NCBI GenBank assembly: GCA_037576195.1
Contig: CM075101.1
Span: 26,536,001 to 26,600,000 of the forward strand
Source of the DNA: Phytoseiulus persimilis
Lineage: Eukaryota > Arthropoda > Arachnida > Mesostigmata > Phytoseiidae
Direction of reading: 5' to 3'
DNA: 64,000 bases
In this document: positions 61,455 through 64,000 of the stretch, piece by piece
Position numbering within the stretch: position 1 is the stretch's first letter
How the letters are laid out: each line of letters opens with the position of its first letter
Program-made: the position numbers and the translations under genes
The notes under the pieces: model-generated
Told to the model about the DNA's origin: nothing
The model's database searches: none
What the model saw: only the letters and a program-made list of their open reading frames with translations

Positions 61455-61746
61455 TGGTTCGGAACCGGTCGGAGACCCTTGAACACGTTATCAAAAGTGA
61501 CAGTACGATTCTCCCAAATCGAGGAAATATTACGTGTATCACGTATTATTGAGTCATGCTTTTGGTAGAACCATCTTTAACAGTCATCGCGACCCCCACT
61601 TGATGCCGCTGTGTACATCCATTCTCATTCAGAATCCTCAAATAAATGCCCCTTAATATATTCGATGGGCGACAATAAGAGTGGACGATACCCGTAATGA
61701 CTGTTCCGGTGCGACCCCCACCCAGTGCTCCGGAGTGGTTGAGCTT

Positions 61747-63717
61747 TCAAATCATGTATATCTTTTTCACACCCTTGATGAGCGCACGACACACAGGGCA
61801 CTCGCGCCTCTCAGACTTCTGGAGCTGTTTAGCACAGGGCTCGCACAGGGCGTAGTGAGCGCAGGGCTCGAGGAGAACACTCCTCGGGGTTTCCAGACAA
61901 ATTATACAGTCTGGAGGCGAAGAAGGGTTCGCTTCACGGATTGGTTCTGGGACTTGGGCTGGAGACGGGGGCCCTTCGAACGGTTCCAGATCTTCAGTGA
62001 TTCCTATCATCGTCATCTCACCGATGTTCTCCATGTCAAAGACTACGTGGTAGTCGAGTTCGACATCGACGTGTATCCGCTCCATCCAGCGCCGGTTGGA
62101 ATGTGAAACGTAAACGATTCCTGATCGCGCAATGGAGATAGCTAGATCGTCTCCGGTTTTGGTGATTTCGGACGCTATGGCGAGGGAGTAGGTGTTATCG
62201 CACAGCTTGTCGAGATTTCCGTGATCGTACACCGACAGGGGTTCTTCACTGGTTAAAATCATACGGATAGGTTTAGAATTGTGCAGTTTTTTAAGGCGGA
62301 CAACGAGGGTCTGCTTCCCTGTCAACGGGGTCTTGGTGACTGCGAAATGTGACCTTGGTGAGAGCTCGCCGCCGCTCGAGGCAGTGGTACTGGACACCTT
62401 GATGAACTCCGAGTCGAAATCTAAGAATGACGCCCGTTTGAACCCGGCGGCTCCTGGAATCGAGGAACGATGACTCAGCAAATGAAATCTGCTGATGAGT
62501 TGATGTGCAACCTTATGATCGAGACTGATGTCTACCCTGAAGCGGGTCTAACTGGTCTGTGGAAGGATCTGTGTCGAGCTCCGAGATCGAGCTGAACTAA
62601 TGAAAGGCGAGGTTCCAGAATTATGGTCGGAGTACCGACTCACCGAAAGCTTCACTCCTGATGGGAGCTGCCGCCGTAGCCGTCGAGGCCGGCGCCGCCC
62701 CCGCTCCGGCGACCGGCACTGGGGAGCGGCTATTTAACAGAGCGATGCGGATTTTCTTAGTATTCCCATACACATCGAATAGGATGTAGAGAGGTTTATT
62801 CGCTGGGACTCCTGTAATTGTTGAAATAGGTTACTCGTGTTCTGTTCGAGGCTCATGCACTGAGGGAGAATTCTCCAGCTCTCCAGACCTCGCTCAGTTG
62901 TGGTTATCTTTGTTCTCGAGTATCAGAAACAGACCTGTGATGAACTCTTCCGGCCTCCGTTCGCCATCGCGGATCATAACCCTGCCCCTCTTATGAAATA
63001 TCTGAAATGGAAACATTCCAGCTCATCACGGAACACTGAAAGCTGAGCAGTGATTCGAGAGACCCCAGCGCATCGAGATTCAGAATTGCACTAGAACCTG
63101 TCGGTGTGGGAATCAGCATTATTGTAAAAGCTCTCGACTCACGGTGATTTCCTGATTGAGTTTGACATGGTGCTCTTCGAGGGCCTTGCCCCAGTTTCCG
63201 GGCTGCATATTCAAATCAGGGCATACGTATTTGGGGAGATTGTAAGCCAACAAGCGCGGGTCGTGTTCGGTGACTCCGACCCGAAGGGTGCCGCTCCAGG
63301 CTGCAGGAACCAAAGAGGTTAGAGAGGTTCCCGATATCAGAGTCGTAGACGTTTGCATGACTTTCCAGTCTCAGAGTTCGAGGTCGCATCGAAATATCAT
63401 CGGGAAAATTATCTGGCCAAGCTTTGCTGTTGATTCACTAGAGTCCCAGGTTTTTTTCTGGCCTTCAGCGTCAAACCTTCATCATCTCCTGAGAACATAC
63501 ATTGGGAATTTTCGACAACTTTGATGATGAGCTGCTCGTCCTGGGCGAGCGGGCGATCGGTGAAACACAATGCTTGATTGAAGCTATCGGTTCTAAAAGC
63601 CTCGGTTCCATTGTTCGATAAACGGATGTTCTGGCCTGGAAACAAGTCGATCAAGTAGGACAAACATGGATGTGCACAAGCAACTTTCTCAGTGATTCCT
63701 CTCGGAAATTGGCTCAT
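61747..63717 (-). CDS. neur: Neuralized-like E3 ubiquitin ligase (NHR domains plus C-terminal RING)
   Basis: Exons 63717-63477, 63300-63143, 63001-62935, 62811-62644 and 62453-61747 join in phases 1, 0, 1 and 1 to give 446 residues. Residues about 16-195 form an NHR domain, with PGQNIRLSNNGTEAFRTDSF, then AWSGTLRVGVTEHDP, then PLYILFDVYGNTKKIRI. Residues about 220-370 look like a second, strongly diverged NHR, ending in a VDVELDYHVVFDM strand. A C3HC4 RING at about 394-433 starts CIIC and ends CPVC. An Ala/Pro linker follows NHR1. Neuralized proteins ubiquitinate Notch ligands such as Delta to drive endocytosis, acting at the plasma membrane; the RING recruits the E2. The gene is shorter than fly neur. 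NEURL3-type single-NHR ligases are the alternative if the second NHR is not real. Confidence 0.92.
62482..62643 (-). other. Intron of neuralized-like gene
   Basis: This lies within the intron between donor TTCG|GTGAGT (at 62643) and acceptor GATTCCAG (at 62454). The open frame continues upstream of the acceptor to an ATG at 62481, but that would break continuity with the NHR1 exons. Confidence 0.7.
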
Positions 63718-64000
63718 TTTTCACTGACAATGAAGCTTAAATATTCTGTCGCATAACAACGCCGCCGTCTTTTTCTGCTGCATATCTTCTGAACGGGCCT
63801 CTCTTGCTGAGATTCAGGCGCTAGATAAGTTTCTTCAGATTGCACTGAAACTTCTGCAATCGGTTGCGAGAAACACGGGATTCCGCTGATTCCTACTCGC
63901 CTGTTTCCCAGTCCGTTCGACGCTCCTTTTGCGATAAGTTATACAGCTTGAGCTAGTAACTATAGCTTGGAGAACACGTGGACATGATGCTCTTAGTGAG

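Overview
This window is eukaryotic nuclear DNA. The genes are split by GT-AG introns, mostly about 70-450 bp, and the products are metazoan: a full-length alpha-neurexin, a neuralized-type RING ligase, SECIS-binding protein 2 and the electron-transfer-flavoprotein beta subunit. The neurexin ends in EWYV, SBP2 is short and the introns are small. This suits an arthropod, perhaps a compact-genome mite, but the assignment is inference only. Exon models were built by hand from splice signals, reading phase and remembered family sequence. No alignment or transcript data were available.

Layout, left to right. (1) Positions 1 to about 8945, minus strand: a long coiled-coil protein. At least 16 phase-compatible exons reach 7328, its 3' end runs off the window, and more 5' exons are likely. 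A tRNA-Thr(UGU) lies in one of its introns. (2) 8946-10862: mostly featureless, with a 103-bp perfect-armed inverted repeat. (3) 10909-12406, plus strand: SECISBP2 with an L7Ae-type RNA-binding domain. (4) 13765-15655, minus strand: ETFB, convergent with SECISBP2, with one apparent GC-AG intron. (5) 15656-33781: about 18 kb with no recognisable gene, containing a 319-bp TA-flanked MITE at 18155-18473. (6) 33785-57368, plus strand: Neurexin-1 alpha in 21 coding exons, every junction phase-consistent, giving 1623 codons. One intron is 11.4 kb. (7) 57369-61446: 3' UTR and intergenic DNA. (8) 61747-63717, minus strand: a 446-residue neuralized-like E3 ligase, convergent with neurexin.

The genes form no operon or shared pathway. 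Neurexin (synaptic adhesion) and neuralized (Notch-ligand and synaptic ubiquitination) are both neuronal or developmental, but their adjacency may be chance. The points most worth a second look are the MITE with arrayed TIR-core repeats, two candidate Cys-loop/Ser-Gly modules in the neurexin stalk, an optional in-frame 38-codon juxtamembrane segment in neurexin, a PAM2-like motif at the SBP2 N-terminus, and a 382-codon antisense ORF inside the large neurexin intron.
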